64,000 nt of DNA from NCBI GenBank assembly GCA_963786445.1, contig CAWAZU010000035.1, forward strand, positions 1-64,000, in the 5' to 3' direction. A model generated the notes under the pieces. It ran no database searches. It was not told the DNA's origin and saw only the letters and a list, made by a program, of their open reading frames with translations. Positions 8,558 to 15,819 of this stretch are shown piece after piece; the first letter of the stretch is position 1, and each line of letters opens with the position of its first letter. A program made the position numbers and the translations under genes. This DNA comes from JAFKFJ01 sp963786445. GTDB taxonomy: Bacteria > Pseudomonadota > Alphaproteobacteria > Acetobacterales > Acetobacteraceae.

Positions 8558-10942
8558 CTAGCCGATCCCGAGACGAGCGAATACCGGAACTTTCACCACG
8601 TCCAGGACAAATGCGAACGCCGCCGCCGCGGCAAGAGTGCCGGCGATTACCAGAGCCGGCAACGGCGTCATGGCGATTCCAGCGACGGCCAATGTCGCGG
8701 CGATCGCGATATCGGCAATAGACGACACGGCGACCCAGAGGCTCGGACGGGATCCCCACAGATGGCGACGTTCGCGAATCGCATAGATCGTCGCCTGACT
8801 GCCGAACACCAGCGCCGCAAAGGCCAGGGTTCTCAGCGCCTGGGTTCCCAGATGCAAGCCGAATTCACCGATGGCCAGGACCCCGGTGCAGAAGGCCAGC
8901 AGGCAGACGCCCATGACGACGCCCGCCATCGTCAGATCGCCGATGCGCCACGCATTTGGCATCGGCGACGGCCGCACGTTGTCCGTCGTCAGTGACATCG
9001 CGAGGAAATCCCCCGCGACCATGACAATCACCATCAGCAATGGCGTCAGCACCGCATGCCCGGTCATAAGCAGGCCGACGATCAGCAGCAGCACCGTCAC
9101 GATCTTCTTGATGATGGCGTTCAGCGTGTACGTCAGGATGCGCTGGAATGTCACGCGGCCTTCCTTGACCGCCGCAACGATTCCGGCCAGTCCAGGCTCG
9201 GTCAGCACCATACCGGCGGCCGATTTGGCCACGTCGGTTGCAGTCGAGACCGCGATTCCCATCTGGGCTTGGCGCAATGCCGGCGCGTCATTGGCTCCGT
9301 CGCCGCACATGCCGACGGTGTGGCCGCCCTTCTGAAACGCTTTGACGAGTTTGTACTTGTCCTCCGGTAGGACGCCCGCGAAGACGGCGAACTGCTCAGC
9401 GTGGACAATGTCGGGAATTGGTCCGGGCGGGGACATCGGGCCAGTAAGCCCCACGGCCTTCGCCACGATGGCGGCCGTCGCCGGCGCATCGCCCGTCACC
9501 ATCACGGTACGGACGCCCAGGCCGTGCAATTCGCTGATGAGGCCCGCGGAGTCCTCGCGAGGCGGGTCACTGAGCGCGATCAGCCCGGCGAGCTGCATCG
9601 CCGTGGCGGGCCCGGCGGCGACCGCCAGCACCCGGAAACCCTTGTCTTCGAGTTCCTTGGCGGCAGCAGCCGCCGCCGGCGATGTCTGGGCGAGGCCGAT
9701 GATCACGGCGAAGGCGCCCTTGACGATCCGCTGCGGATTTCCCGCCGCATCTGTTGCGGTCGCCTCGGACATCTTCTTGGCTGGGTCGAAGGCGGCAAAC
9801 TTGATCCGTTTCGGCGCGTCGGAGATCGCCTTGCTTGCCGCTGCCGCGCGAATGGCTCCGTCAACGGGGTCCTGCCCGCCATCCGAACTGGCGAGCGCAG
9901 CCAGCGCCAGAGCGTGCGCCTCGTCGAATCCGGGCATTGGACGAACGGTGGTAACGGTCAGCGCGTTGCGGGTCAGCGTGCCGGTCTTGTCGGCGCACAG
10001 GACAACCATCGATGCCGCTTCATCCACGGCCGAGAGGCGGGTCGGAAGCACGCCCAGCTTTGCCAGAGCACGCGCGCCGAGCGCCGACGCGAGCGTGAAG
10101 GTGGCCGGCAGCGCGACCGGTATCGATGCGAGGATCGCTGTCAGGACGAGGGGTATGATCTCGGCGATCGGCAACTTGAGATACCAGGCATAGGCCACCA
10201 GCAGCACGATGACGACGCCGTTGAAGGCGGCGAGATTGCGCACCACGCGCAGCACCGCCTTCTGCTGGGAACTGACCACATGGGCGGTACGGACGAGTTC
10301 CGCGGTGCGGCCGAACTTGGTGCGCGCTCCGGTCGCCGTGACCTCTGCCTCCGCCTCCCCGCGCCGAACCAACGCCCCGGCATAGGCCTGAACATTTGCG
10401 CCGGCTTCGACCGGAACGGATTCGCCGGTGAGCATGGATTGATCGAGCAGGATTTCTCCGCCCGTGAGCTTCACGTCCGCCGCAACCACACCGCCAAGCG
10501 AAAGCTTCACCATATCGCCTGGCACCAGCTCCGTGGCGGGTACCGTCTTCCATGTGCCGTCGCGCCGGACCGATGCGTTCAGCGCCAGGCGCGACTTCAG
10601 CGCGGCGAGGGTTGCCTGCGCGCGGCTCTCCTGGAACAGCCCAAGAGCGGCATTGAACACCAGAAGAGCGGCGATGATCGCGGCTTCGACGTACTTGCCG
10701 AGCACCAGTTCGAGCACGATCGCGGCTTCGAGCATCCACGGAACGGGCGCCCAGAACTTCTCTAGCGCCAATCGGAACGGATGCACGCTCGTATCGGGCA
10801 TCGCGTTCGGGCCGAATTTCTGCAACCGAGCGCGGGCCTCGTCGCTCGTCAGGCCGCTCTGCGGACCAACATCGGCGGCGCTCGCCGACTTGGCAGGCAA
10901 TGCGCTTGCCGAGGACAACGGAGTTGCCACGGTCACTGTCAA
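8558..10942 (-). CDS. plasma-membrane proton-efflux type P-type ATPase (P3A)
   Basis: This 794-residue cation pump has the layout of the P3A H+-ATPase family. An N-terminal cytoplasmic stretch is followed by two helices, the actuator TGES loop (172-175), the PVALPA helix near residue 275, the phosphorylated Asp318 in DKTGTLT, TGD (483-485) and GDGANDAP (547-554), then a C-terminal helix bundle. It lacks N-terminal metal-binding CxxC domains, arguing against a heavy-metal pump. By family it should expel protons using ATP at the inner membrane. The start is a TTG at 10942 or a GTG at 10936 with GGAA nearby; no ATG is suitable. A small stress-type membrane protein gene ends 31 bases upstream on the same strand, so the two are probably cotranscribed. 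Confidence 0.88.
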   Translation of the reverse strand: MTVTVATPLSSASALPAKSASAADVGPQSGLTSDEARARLQKFGPNAMPDTSVHPFRLALEKFWAPVPWMLEAAIVLELVLGKYVEAAIIAALLVFNAALGLFQESRAQATLAALKSRLALNASVRRDGTWKTVPATELVPGDMVKLSLGGVVAADVKLTGGEILLDQSMLTGESVPVEAGANVQAYAGALVRRGEAEAEVTATGARTKFGRTAELVRTAHVVSSQQKAVLRVVRNLAAFNGVVIVLLVAYAWYLKLPIAEIIPLVLTAILASIPVALPATFTLASALGARALAKLGVLPTRLSAVDEAASMVVLCADKTGTLTRNALTVTTVRPMPGFDEAHALALAALASSDGGQDPVDGAIRAAAASKAISDAPKRIKFAAFDPAKKMSEATATDAAGNPQRIVKGAFAVIIGLAQTSPAAAAAAKELEDKGFRVLAVAAGPATAMQLAGLIALSDPPREDSAGLISELHGLGVRTVMVTGDAPATAAIVAKAVGLTGPMSPPGPIPDIVHAEQFAVFAGVLPEDKYKLVKAFQKGGHTVGMCGDGANDAPALRQAQMGIAVSTATDVAKSAAGMVLTEPGLAGIVAAVKEGRVTFQRILTYTLNAIIKKIVTVLLLIVGLLMTGHAVLTPLLMVIVMVAGDFLAMSLTTDNVRPSPMPNAWRIGDLTMAGVVMGVCLLAFCTGVLAIGEFGLHLGTQALRTLAFAALVFGSQATIYAIRERRHLWGSRPSLWVAVSSIADIAIAATLAVAGIAMTPLPALVIAGTLAAAAAFAFVLDVVKVPVFARLGIG

Positions 10943-10973
10943 TTCCGCGCCTCGGTTTTCGTCGATGCCCTGT

Positions 10974-11630
10974 TCAAATCACGCTCAGCCGCGATGGCAT
11001 CCCTTTGCCTTTGGCGTCTGGCTGCGTCACGCGGCCGCCCATCTCAACGCCGACCGCGCTTACGCAACTCAGGTCAGCCGCATGGGCCGAATGTTCCGCC
11101 GGTTCCGCTGCTGGCACGTCCACGTGCACATCGAGACGTGAGGGGTTGGCCGTGCCCAGAATCGCCTTGGCGCGCGCCATCTCTTCGGCCGGGCCGTGCG
11201 CCATGACCAGAAACGAATTGGCCTTGAGGGCCGTCTCGTAGGCGACCACGCTGTCCTTCGGAACTCCGCTGCTGTAGAGCGCCGCGCCCAAGGCGCCCAA
11301 ACCGCCGACGACGACTGCGCCTTCAAGGGCGGCGATCACCATGGTGGCGAGGTACCCCAGCACGACAACATGGCCAACGATGGGAATGAACATGAACACC
11401 CCGCCGAAGAGCCAGCCCCAGAGACCACCCCAGAAGGCGCCGCGCGAGCCCCAGAACTTGATGCGATCGCCCATGTTGTAGAATCCGACCACCTTTTCGT
11501 CGGTGTGGTATCCCTTGCCGACGATGCTCAGATGTTTCATCTCGATTCCGGCCTCGGCCAGCTGCTTGACGGCGATGTCCGCCTTTTGATGATCGGCAAA
11601 GACAGCGACAACGGTGTTGAAGTCTGTCAC
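10974..11630 (-). CDS. membrane protein with general-stress (YflT/GsiB-like) N-terminal domain
   Basis: This is a protein of about 218 residues. The first 60 residues (TVVAVFADHQKADIAVKQL onward) resemble the heat-induced stress protein YflT domain. A glycine- and tryptophan-rich hydrophobic region follows (RIKFWGSRGAFWGGLWGWLFGG and a second helix pair, about residues 75-150), so the middle is probably in the membrane. The tail is variable. The GTG at 11630 was chosen because a good GGAG lies seven bases upstream. Longer frames start in unlikely sequence. It precedes the P3A ATPase with a 31-base gap. A role in membrane or pH stress together with the pump is inference from position. Confidence 0.65.
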   Translation of the reverse strand: MTDFNTVVAVFADHQKADIAVKQLAEAGIEMKHLSIVGKGYHTDEKVVGFYNMGDRIKFWGSRGAFWGGLWGWLFGGVFMFIPIVGHVVVLGYLATMVIAALEGAVVVGGLGALGAALYSSGVPKDSVVAYETALKANSFLVMAHGPAEEMARAKAILGTANPSRLDVHVDVPAAEPAEHSAHAADLSCVSAVGVEMGGRVTQPDAKGKGMPSRLSVI

Positions 11631-11932
11631 CTTATGCTCCTTTGGTAAGAGGCAGCGTGGAGCGACGATCTTTTTGATCGCGCGTATCGAATTGGCTCGG
11701 GTAACGGGATCGCAACTGCGGTTCGTCTCCGAAATGTCCAATCCGCCTCGCGCTAGATTAACCGCCGGCCCGCGCGGCCGGCAGGTTCGGAAACTACTCA
11801 GTCTGCACGTGGCCGCTGCGAGTGGGCCACGTAGCGGAATGCTCGGCGGCTGGTCGATCGGCCAGCCGCGCGATCAGCAGCGCGCAGCACGGGATATTTG
11901 GCTGCGGAATCGGCAGTCTCCCGCTTGGGGGA
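11631..11932. other. intergenic spacer (302 bases) with promoter for the stress/ATPase pair
   Basis: No credible gene is seen. The part nearest the stress gene is relatively AT-rich and must hold its promoter, though no clear -35/-10 pair stands out. The part nearest the M24 peptidase gene holds a stem-loop at 11846-11869. Confidence 0.5.
11846..11869 (-). terminator. stem-loop after the M24 peptidase gene
   Basis: GCGGCTGG and CCAGCCGC form an eight-base GC-rich stem with an eight-base loop, 64 bases beyond the peptidase stop. No U-run follows, so it is a weak or factor-dependent terminator at best. Confidence 0.3.
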
Positions 11933-13153
11933 TCACGGCGAGCGCAGCGCCGAGCCACCCCGGTTCCAGCCGCGTCCCGCATCGCCGAAGCCGACGCAGC
12001 CCGCATCGGTCACGGCGACCGTGTCCTCAAGCTTGATATAACCGCGGGTCGGATGCAGCATCGTCGTCTCGATCGAAATCACCATGCCCGCCGCGAGCGG
12101 CCGGTCCTCGTCGTAGCCCGGATAGGGCACGAAGCCGGTGCCGGTCAGCCGCGGCGCTTCGTGCGCGATCAGGCCCATCCCGTGGGCGGTGAAGTGCGTA
12201 TAGTTCCTGTGACGGGACCGATCGAGATGCGCGAGCGCCGCCGGAAAGATATCGCCCCCGCGCGCACCTGCTTTGACAGGCTGGCGCGCCGCCATCTGGA
12301 TCGCATCGATCTCTGCCAGCAGGTCCACCAGCTCCGCGTCGGGGTTGCCGAGAATGCCCATCCGGCAAACGTCGCCGATATATCCCTTGTAATTGCCCCC
12401 GGAATCGATCGACAGCACGTCGCCGTCGCGCCAGACCTGGTCCGACGGCGCGCGGTTGTGGCCAGGGCCGGCCGTGATCAGGCAGTAGTCGAAGCTCATG
12501 CCGCGGGCGACCTCCTCGCGCTTGAGCGCCTCGACGAGCTGGCGTTTCGTGCTGCCGGGGCCGTGGCCGGCGATCACGGCCAACATCGAATCAACAACCT
12601 TCTCCGAAGCCTCGCGCAGGAGCGTCAGCTCTTCGGGCGTCTTCACCGCGCGGAGCCTCTCGAGCGGCAGCAGAGCCTCGGCAAAGGTCGCGTCCGGCAG
12701 CCCGTCCTTCAGAGCAAGGAATGCGTCCGCGGGAAGGAAGGCCAGCTCAATGCCGATCCGGGACCTCTCCAGGCCGAGCTTGCGGAGATGTTCGACGGCC
12801 AGCCGCGCCGAGGTCTCGCTGCTCCAGCTCTTGGTCTGGACGGTCGGCATCCAGAACTTGCCGAGCTCGCGTTCGTAGGACTCCATCGCGTTGCCGATAT
12901 AGCCGGCGTCCTGCGGGCGCCCTTTGGCGTACACGAGGATGGGGAGATACCTGCTGACCCCGACGGCATCCATCGCATCGAAAAAGAAGAAGCGGTAGCC
13001 GCCGAGGAGATACTGGATGTTGTGCTTGCTGTTGAGCACGAGCGCATCGAGGCCGGCTTCGTCCATCAGCCGGTCGAGATGGCCCACGTCAAACGGTATG
13101 CCATCGCGACCCGCTTCGGTTGCCCGTTCCCGGTTTTGTACCGCACCGTCCAT
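11933..13153 (-). CDS. M24 family metallopeptidase (Xaa-Pro aminopeptidase / creatinase fold)
   Basis: This 406-residue protein has the two-part layout of aminopeptidase P and creatinase: a substrate-shaping N-terminal domain and a C-terminal pita-bread domain. All five metal ligands are visible: Asp in LSIDSGG, Asp in IGDVCR, His in FTAHGMG, Glu in ISIETT and Glu in KLEDTV. This favours a metal-dependent Xaa-Pro peptidase rather than metal-free creatinase. The ATG at 13153 has a GGGAG site and gives the usual family length; the open frame upstream overlaps the divergent gene. It faces a Gfo/Idh/MocA gene across 207 bases and they may share a control region. Confidence 0.85.
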   Translation of the reverse strand: MDGAVQNRERATEAGRDGIPFDVGHLDRLMDEAGLDALVLNSKHNIQYLLGGYRFFFFDAMDAVGVSRYLPILVYAKGRPQDAGYIGNAMESYERELGKFWMPTVQTKSWSSETSARLAVEHLRKLGLERSRIGIELAFLPADAFLALKDGLPDATFAEALLPLERLRAVKTPEELTLLREASEKVVDSMLAVIAGHGPGSTKRQLVEALKREEVARGMSFDYCLITAGPGHNRAPSDQVWRDGDVLSIDSGGNYKGYIGDVCRMGILGNPDAELVDLLAEIDAIQMAARQPVKAGARGGDIFPAALAHLDRSRHRNYTHFTAHGMGLIAHEAPRLTGTGFVPYPGYDEDRPLAAGMVISIETTMLHPTRGYIKLEDTVAVTDAGCVGFGDAGRGWNRGGSALRSP

Positions 13154-13229
13154 CGTCCATCTCCCGATGTTTGGCCGCAATGTGGCCAGCAACTGCCCTC
13201 GGCCATTTTTGTATATTGCCGCCGCGGCA

Positions 13230-13257
13230 TAGGTTGCCAAGCGTCCTTCGGTGTCAA
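13230..13257 (-). promoter_or_regulatory. candidate promoter for the M24 peptidase gene
   Basis: A perfect -35 box TTGACA (13257-13252, minus strand) is followed after 16 bases by a weak AACCTA (13235-13230). It would give a leader of about 70 bases. The -10 match is poor. Confidence 0.25.
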
Positions 13258-13360
13258 TGGCCGATCGGCGGTCCGTGTTAATTTGCCGCCGAGGATTGTG
13301 CTCGGGGGTGCCGGGGCGGCCGGCGACTGCCGGCACGCTGCAACGCAAGAGGAGGGGGAC

Positions 13361-14530
13361 TTGAAGAAAGTCACGGTCGGGGTCGTCGGCAGCGGCTTCG
13401 TCGCCGAACTGCACATGCAGGCATACCGCCGCGTGTTCGGCGTCGATGTGGAGGTGCGAGCGGTGGTTTCGCGCGGCGACGGCGCGGCCCGTTTTGCCGA
13501 ACGCTTCGGCATCCCGCATTCACTGCGCGACTGGCACGCTCTGCTGGACGACGCCGCGATCGACGTTCTCGACATCTGCACGCCGCCGGCGCTGCATGCC
13601 GAGATGATCGTCGGCGGCATGCGCGCCGGCAAGCACATCATCTGCGAGAAGCCGTTCACCGGCTATTTCGGCCGGCCCGGCGACGGCACGCCGATCGGCA
13701 CGCAGGTGCCGAAGGCGGTGATGCGCGAGCGGGTCATGGCGGAGATGGCGGCGACCTGCGCCGCCATCCGTGCGAGCGGCCGGCTGTTCTGCTACGCCGA
13801 GGACTGGGTGTACGCGCCCGCGGTGAGCAAGACGGCGGAGATCCTCCGCGCCACGCGCGACAAGGTGCTGTTCATCAAGGCGGAGGAGAGCCACAGCGGG
13901 TCGCACGCGGCGCATGCCGCGCACTGGGCGACGACCGGCGGCGGCGCGCTGATCCGCCAGGGCTGCCACCCGCTCGCCGCCGCGTTGCACCTCAAGCAAG
14001 TCGAGGCCGCTGCGCGCGGCGAACGCATCGGCGTCGCCGAGGTCGTCTGCGATGTCGGCACGCTGTCGCGCGGCCTGACGCCGACGGAGCGTGCGTATAT
14101 ACAGGCGCGGCCGGTTGACGTGGAGGATTGGGGCCTGATGAGCCTGACGTTCACCGACGGAACCAAGGCCGCGATCTTTGCCGGCGACACGGTGCTCGGC
14201 GGCGTGCGCAACCTGGTCGAGACCTACACGGCGGGCGGTGTGCTGTTCGCCAACATCGCGCCGAACAATCATGTCGTCAGCTACCAGACCGACGAAGCCA
14301 GGATGCGCGACGTTTACATCACGGAAAAGGTCGATCGCAAGACCGGCTGGCAATTCGTCAGCGTGGACGAGGAATGGACCCGCGGCTATGTCGCCGAGAT
14401 CCAGGATTTTGTGGAATGCATCGCCTTCGGCCGCGAGCCGCGTGCCGGTCTCGATCTCGCCTGCGAGGCGATCCGCGTCCACTACGCCGCCTACCAGGCT
14501 GCCGAGGAGGGCCGCCGCATCCGGCTCTGA
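13361..14530 (+). CDS. Gfo/Idh/MocA family NAD(P)-dependent oxidoreductase
   Basis: This is a 389-residue dehydrogenase. The N-terminal Rossmann fold shows GVVGSGFVAELH (about 7-18). The family EKP motif (E96-K97-P98, in ICEKPFTG) carries the catalytic lysine, and the C-terminal half is the mixed sheet that binds substrate. The start is TTG at 13361, preceded by a very strong AGGAGGGGG site four bases away. The longer frame upstream lies antisense to the M24 gene and is not coding. Members oxidise or reduce sugars, inositols or sugar acids. The substrate here is not evident. An FAD oxidoreductase follows after 103 bases on the same strand. Confidence 0.85.
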   Translation: MKKVTVGVVGSGFVAELHMQAYRRVFGVDVEVRAVVSRGDGAARFAERFGIPHSLRDWHALLDDAAIDVLDICTPPALHAEMIVGGMRAGKHIICEKPFTGYFGRPGDGTPIGTQVPKAVMRERVMAEMAATCAAIRASGRLFCYAEDWVYAPAVSKTAEILRATRDKVLFIKAEESHSGSHAAHAAHWATTGGGALIRQGCHPLAAALHLKQVEAAARGERIGVAEVVCDVGTLSRGLTPTERAYIQARPVDVEDWGLMSLTFTDGTKAAIFAGDTVLGGVRNLVETYTAGGVLFANIAPNNHVVSYQTDEARMRDVYITEKVDRKTGWQFVSVDEEWTRGYVAEIQDFVECIAFGREPRAGLDLACEAIRVHYAAYQAAEEGRRIRL

Positions 14531-14633
14531 CGGCACCGGATGCGTGCCGATGGAAGATGGTGCGGCAGGCACTCGCGCGCTATCGCTCGCGTGACGGGCT
14601 GAAGCTCGATCCTTTTGCAGAAGGTTGCCAGGC

Positions 14634-15758
14634 ATGCGCGTGATCGTCGTCGGCGCCGGGATTTTGGGCGCCAGCACCGCCTACCACCTGACCCGCCGGG
14701 GTGCGGACGTGGTCATCATCGATGCGGCGCACGAGGGCCAGGCAACGGCGGCCGGGGCCGGCATCGTGGACCCATGGTCGAGCGGCGCGGGCGACGACCT
14801 GTTTCCGCTTTTGGCCCAGGGAGCGGAATACTATCCGCAACTCGCCGCCCTGCTCGCCGAGGACGGCGAGCCGGAGATCGGCTACCGGTGCGTCGGCTCG
14901 CTTTCGGTCGCTGCCGCTCCGGCCGAGCTTGACGCGATGGAAACTCGCGTGCGCGCACGCGCCGCCCGCCACCCGCAAGCCGGCGCGGTGACGCGGCTGG
15001 ATGCCGCGGACGCAGGTTCGCTGTTCCCTCCGCTGCATCCCGCGCTCTGCGCGCTCCATGTTGCCGGGGCGGCGCGGGTCGATGGTCGGGCCGTGACCGC
15101 TGCCCTGTCGCGCGCCGCCATGCGGCGCGGCGCGCGGCGCGTGCAGGGCCGCGCGGCGCTTATCCGCGGCGGCGACCGGATGCACGGCGTCCGGGTTGAC
15201 GGCGAGCTCATCGAGGCCGACCGCGTCGTCGTCGCCGCCGGGGCGTGGGCGAGCCAGATCCTCGCGCCGGTTGGCGTGGCGCTCCCGGTCGTTCCGCAGC
15301 GCGGGCAGATCGTGCATCTGCGGCTGCCCGGAACCGACACCCGTGCCTGGCCGATCATCCTGCCGCCGGGCCACTCCTACCTGCTTGCCTTCGATGACTC
15401 GCGCGTGGTGGTCGGCGCCACCCGCGAGACGGGCAGCGGCTTCGACTATCGCGTCACGGCCGGCGGCCAGGCCGAAGTCCTGGCGACGGCGCTGGGCGTC
15501 GCCCCTGGCCTCGCCGCCGCGACGCTGATCGAGACACGCGTCGGCTTCCGCCCGATGGGGCCCGATCGCAGGCCCTGGCTGGCCGCGGTGCGCGGGCTGG
15601 ACGGGCTGCTCGTCGGCAACGGGCTCGGTCCGTCCGGGCTCGCGATCGGCCCCGTTGCCGGCCGCCTGCTGGCGGATCGCGCGCTCGGCAGCGACGCGGC
15701 GATCGGCCCGCCAACCGACCGCGCCATCCGGCCATGGCTCGACTCCGACTCGATATGA
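14634..15758 (+). CDS. FAD-dependent oxidoreductase, D-amino acid oxidase (DadA/ThiO) family
   Basis: This 374-residue flavoprotein has an N-terminal dinucleotide-binding motif (VIVVGAGILGAS) followed by the DAO fold. A second FAD contact appears near the C-terminus (VGFRPMGPDRRPWLA, then NGLGPSGLAIGP). Homologues oxidise glycine, sarcosine or D-amino acids. The ATG at 14634 gives the fold without extra residues, and a TTG nine bases earlier is possible. It follows the Gfo/Idh/MocA gene and is convergent with the large glycosidase. A role in amine or amino-acid oxidation beside the M24 peptidase is plausible but unproven. Confidence 0.8.
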   Translation: MRVIVVGAGILGASTAYHLTRRGADVVIIDAAHEGQATAAGAGIVDPWSSGAGDDLFPLLAQGAEYYPQLAALLAEDGEPEIGYRCVGSLSVAAAPAELDAMETRVRARAARHPQAGAVTRLDAADAGSLFPPLHPALCALHVAGAARVDGRAVTAALSRAAMRRGARRVQGRAALIRGGDRMHGVRVDGELIEADRVVVAAGAWASQILAPVGVALPVVPQRGQIVHLRLPGTDTRAWPIILPPGHSYLLAFDDSRVVVGATRETGSGFDYRVTAGGQAEVLATALGVAPGLAAATLIETRVGFRPMGPDRRPWLAAVRGLDGLLVGNGLGPSGLAIGPVAGRLLADRALGSDAAIGPPTDRAIRPWLDSDSI

Positions 15759-15819
15759 GCGAGGGAGCGGAGCGGGAGCGGGCAGGGGCGGCAGGCACCG
15801 TTCCGGCCCGGATCGGCAG

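Noticed and set aside
11822..13360. N-terminal extension of the Gfo/Idh/MocA gene
   Set aside because: It is antisense to the M24 gene. The TTG at 13361 has a strong ribosome site and begins the Rossmann fold.
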